The notes under the pieces were generated by a model. That model was not told the origin of the DNA. It did no database searches and worked only from the letters and a program-made list of their open reading frames with translations. Both the position numbers and the translations under genes were made by a program. DNA of 5,725 nt from Chitinophagales bacterium (lineage in GTDB: Bacteria > Bacteroidota > Bacteroidia > Chitinophagales > UBA2359). Of this stretch, positions 4,530 through 5,725 are shown piece by piece. The stretch spans positions 3,670 to 9,394 of the forward strand of contig JAHDDA010000082.1 in the NCBI GenBank assembly GCA_020629595.1. The letters are read 5' to 3'. Position 1 is the first letter of the stretch. Each line of letters starts with the position of its first letter.

Positions 4530-5725
4530 ATGAATTTTGATTATTCCGAAAAAACTAAAAGTTACCTTCACAAATTAAGAGCTTTTTTTGATGAAAATAT
4601 ATATCCAAATGAACATAAGATTGAGGCTTTTTACAGAAATCCAGATAATTTATGGAAAGAATGGGAAGGCTTGAAATCACTAAAGCAAAAAGCAAAAAAT
4701 GAAGGATTGTGGAATTTGTTTTTACCCAGTAGTTTTGGCGATTTAAGTGCTGGTTTAAGTAATTTGGAATACGCACCTTTAGCCGAAATTATGGGACGAG
4801 CAATTTGGTCTTCTGAAATATTTAACTGCTCAGCACCTGATACGGGTAATATGGAAGTTTTAGCCAAATACGGAACGCAGGAACAAAAAGAAAAATGGTT
4901 AAAACCTTTAATGAATGGTGAAATTAGATCTGCCTTTTTAATGACCGAACCAGATGTGGCTTCTTCAGATGCAACAAATATTTCTACTTCAATAAAATTA
5001 GATGGAGATGAATATGTGATAAATGGAAGAAAATGGTGGACAACAGGAGCAATGCATCCACGCTGTAAAGTTGGAATTATAATGGGTAAAACCGATTTTG
5101 AAGCTGAAAGACACCGACAACAAAGTATGATTTTAGTGCCAATGAATACCAAAGGATTAAAGATTAAACGACCGCTTTCAGTTTTTGGTTATAAAGAATC
5201 GCCATTTGGGCACGCAGAAATTGAATTGGATAATGTGAGAGTACCGAAGGAAAATTTAATTTTAGGAGAAGGCAGAGGTTTTGAAGTAGCTCAAGGACGA
5301 TTAGGACCGGGAAGAATACACCATTGTATGCGTTTGATTGGAATGGCACAAAGGGCTTTAGAGTTAATGTGTAAAAGAGTAACAGAAAGACAAGTTTTTG
5401 GAAAAACCTTAAAAGATTATTCAAGTATTCGACAAGAAATTGCCTACTCGCAATGCGAAATTGCACAGGCAAGATTACTAACTTTGTCGGCTGCCGATAA
5501 AATGGATAAAGAAGGCAATAAAGCTGCTAAAGATTTAATTGCTATGATTAAAATTGTTGCACCACAAATGGCGCTAAAAGTAATTGATAGAGCTATGCAA
5601 ATTTATGGAGGAATGGGCGTTAGTTCAGATTTGCCTTTGGCAGAATTTTATGCACACGCCCGTACTTTGCGTTATGCCGATGGACCTGATGAAGTACATT
5701 TGTACCAATTGGGAAGAAATTTGGT
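4530..5725 (+). CDS. Acyl-CoA dehydrogenase, ACAD10/ACAD11 type (3' end outside the window)
   Basis: This FAD-dependent enzyme oxidises acyl-CoA to enoyl-CoA. The frame is open from ATG 4530 to the window edge, giving 398 residues; family members are about 400-415, so only the last few codons are missing. The N-terminal helical domain spans 1-130. The FAD/substrate middle domain contains S134-A-F-L-M-T-E-P141 and ASSDATNI (144-151), then W169-W-T-T-G. The C-terminal helical domain contains R287-x-V-F-G291 (the FAD-binding R-x-x-F-G type) and ends in Y359-G-G-M-G and L380-R-Y-A-D-G-P-D-E-V-H390. The blocks APDTGNMEVL (102-111) and ADGPDEVH are diagnostic of the ACAD10/11 branch. The catalytic base, Glu in medium-chain enzymes, aligns with D384. 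Bacterial relatives work with a phosphotransferase and an SDR in 4-hydroxyacid breakdown; here the SDR gene is divergent. Family is firm; the substrate is inferred. Confidence 0.93.
   Translation, partial: MNFDYSEKTKSYLHKLRAFFDENIYPNEHKIEAFYRNPDNLWKEWEGLKSLKQKAKNEGLWNLFLPSSFGDLSAGLSNLEYAPLAEIMGRAIWSSEIFNCSAPDTGNMEVLAKYGTQEQKEKWLKPLMNGEIRSAFLMTEPDVASSDATNISTSIKLDGDEYVINGRKWWTTGAMHPRCKVGIIMGKTDFEAERHRQQSMILVPMNTKGLKIKRPLSVFGYKESPFGHAEIELDNVRVPKENLILGEGRGFEVAQGRLGPGRIHHCMRLIGMAQRALELMCKRVTERQVFGKTLKDYSSIRQEIAYSQCEIAQARLLTLSAADKMDKEGNKAAKDLIAMIKIVAPQMALKVIDRAMQIYGGMGVSSDLPLAEFYAHARTLRYADGPDEVHLYQLGRNL

Noticed and set aside
4631..5152. Long open frame on the minus strand opposite the acyl-CoA dehydrogenase
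   Set aside because: It lies wholly antisense to a gene with clear family motifs; its translation shows no domain and is a shadow of the coding constraint on the plus strand.

Overview
The window looks like chromosomal DNA from a member of the Bacteroidota, probably a flavobacterium-like or chitinophaga-like lineage. The DNA is AT-rich. No gene start has a clear Shine-Dalgarno sequence. Several proteins have closest recognisable relatives typical of that phylum: a CxxC-module/carboxypeptidase-regulatory-like membrane protein, a LEA14-type lipoprotein, the Bacteroidota-style variant of Tag, and a bacilliredoxin. The phylum is inferred from protein style and not from any marker gene.

Left part, plus strand (1-1140): an Rrf2-family regulator (19-489), then a 182-base spacer rich in short repeats and hairpins, then a BrxA/BrxB-type bacilliredoxin with a CGC motif (672-1085). 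A strong hairpin with a T-run (1111-1141) ends this unit. A cysteine-bearing Rrf2 regulator beside a bacilliredoxin suggests thiol-redox or iron-sulfur stress physiology.

Middle part, minus strand (4483 down to 1141): five genes read in one direction with gaps of 39, 33, 49 and 12 bases, so they look like one operon-like block. In order of transcription they are an SDR oxidoreductase, a secreted protein of unknown family, a LEA14-like lipoprotein, an envelope protein with a cytoplasmic four-cysteine module and a periplasmic carboxypeptidase-regulatory-like domain, and DNA-3-methyladenine glycosylase I (Tag). Three of the five are predicted envelope proteins.

Right part, plus strand (4530 to the window edge): an acyl-CoA dehydrogenase of the ACAD10/ACAD11 type, complete except for its last few codons. 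It diverges from the SDR gene across a 46-base gap that holds a near-palindrome around CTTTAAAG. An ACAD10/11-type dehydrogenase with an SDR recalls the bacterial lva (levulinate/4-hydroxyacid) gene set and animal 4-hydroxyacyl-CoA breakdown. I infer that the right edge enters a fatty-acid or 4-hydroxyacid catabolic locus whose kinase gene may lie just outside. I saw no tRNA, rRNA, CRISPR array, insertion sequence or phage gene. The most notable points are this dehydrogenase/SDR pair, the two-cysteine Rrf2 protein beside the bacilliredoxin, the membrane-spanning four-cysteine protein, and the repeat-rich spacer.
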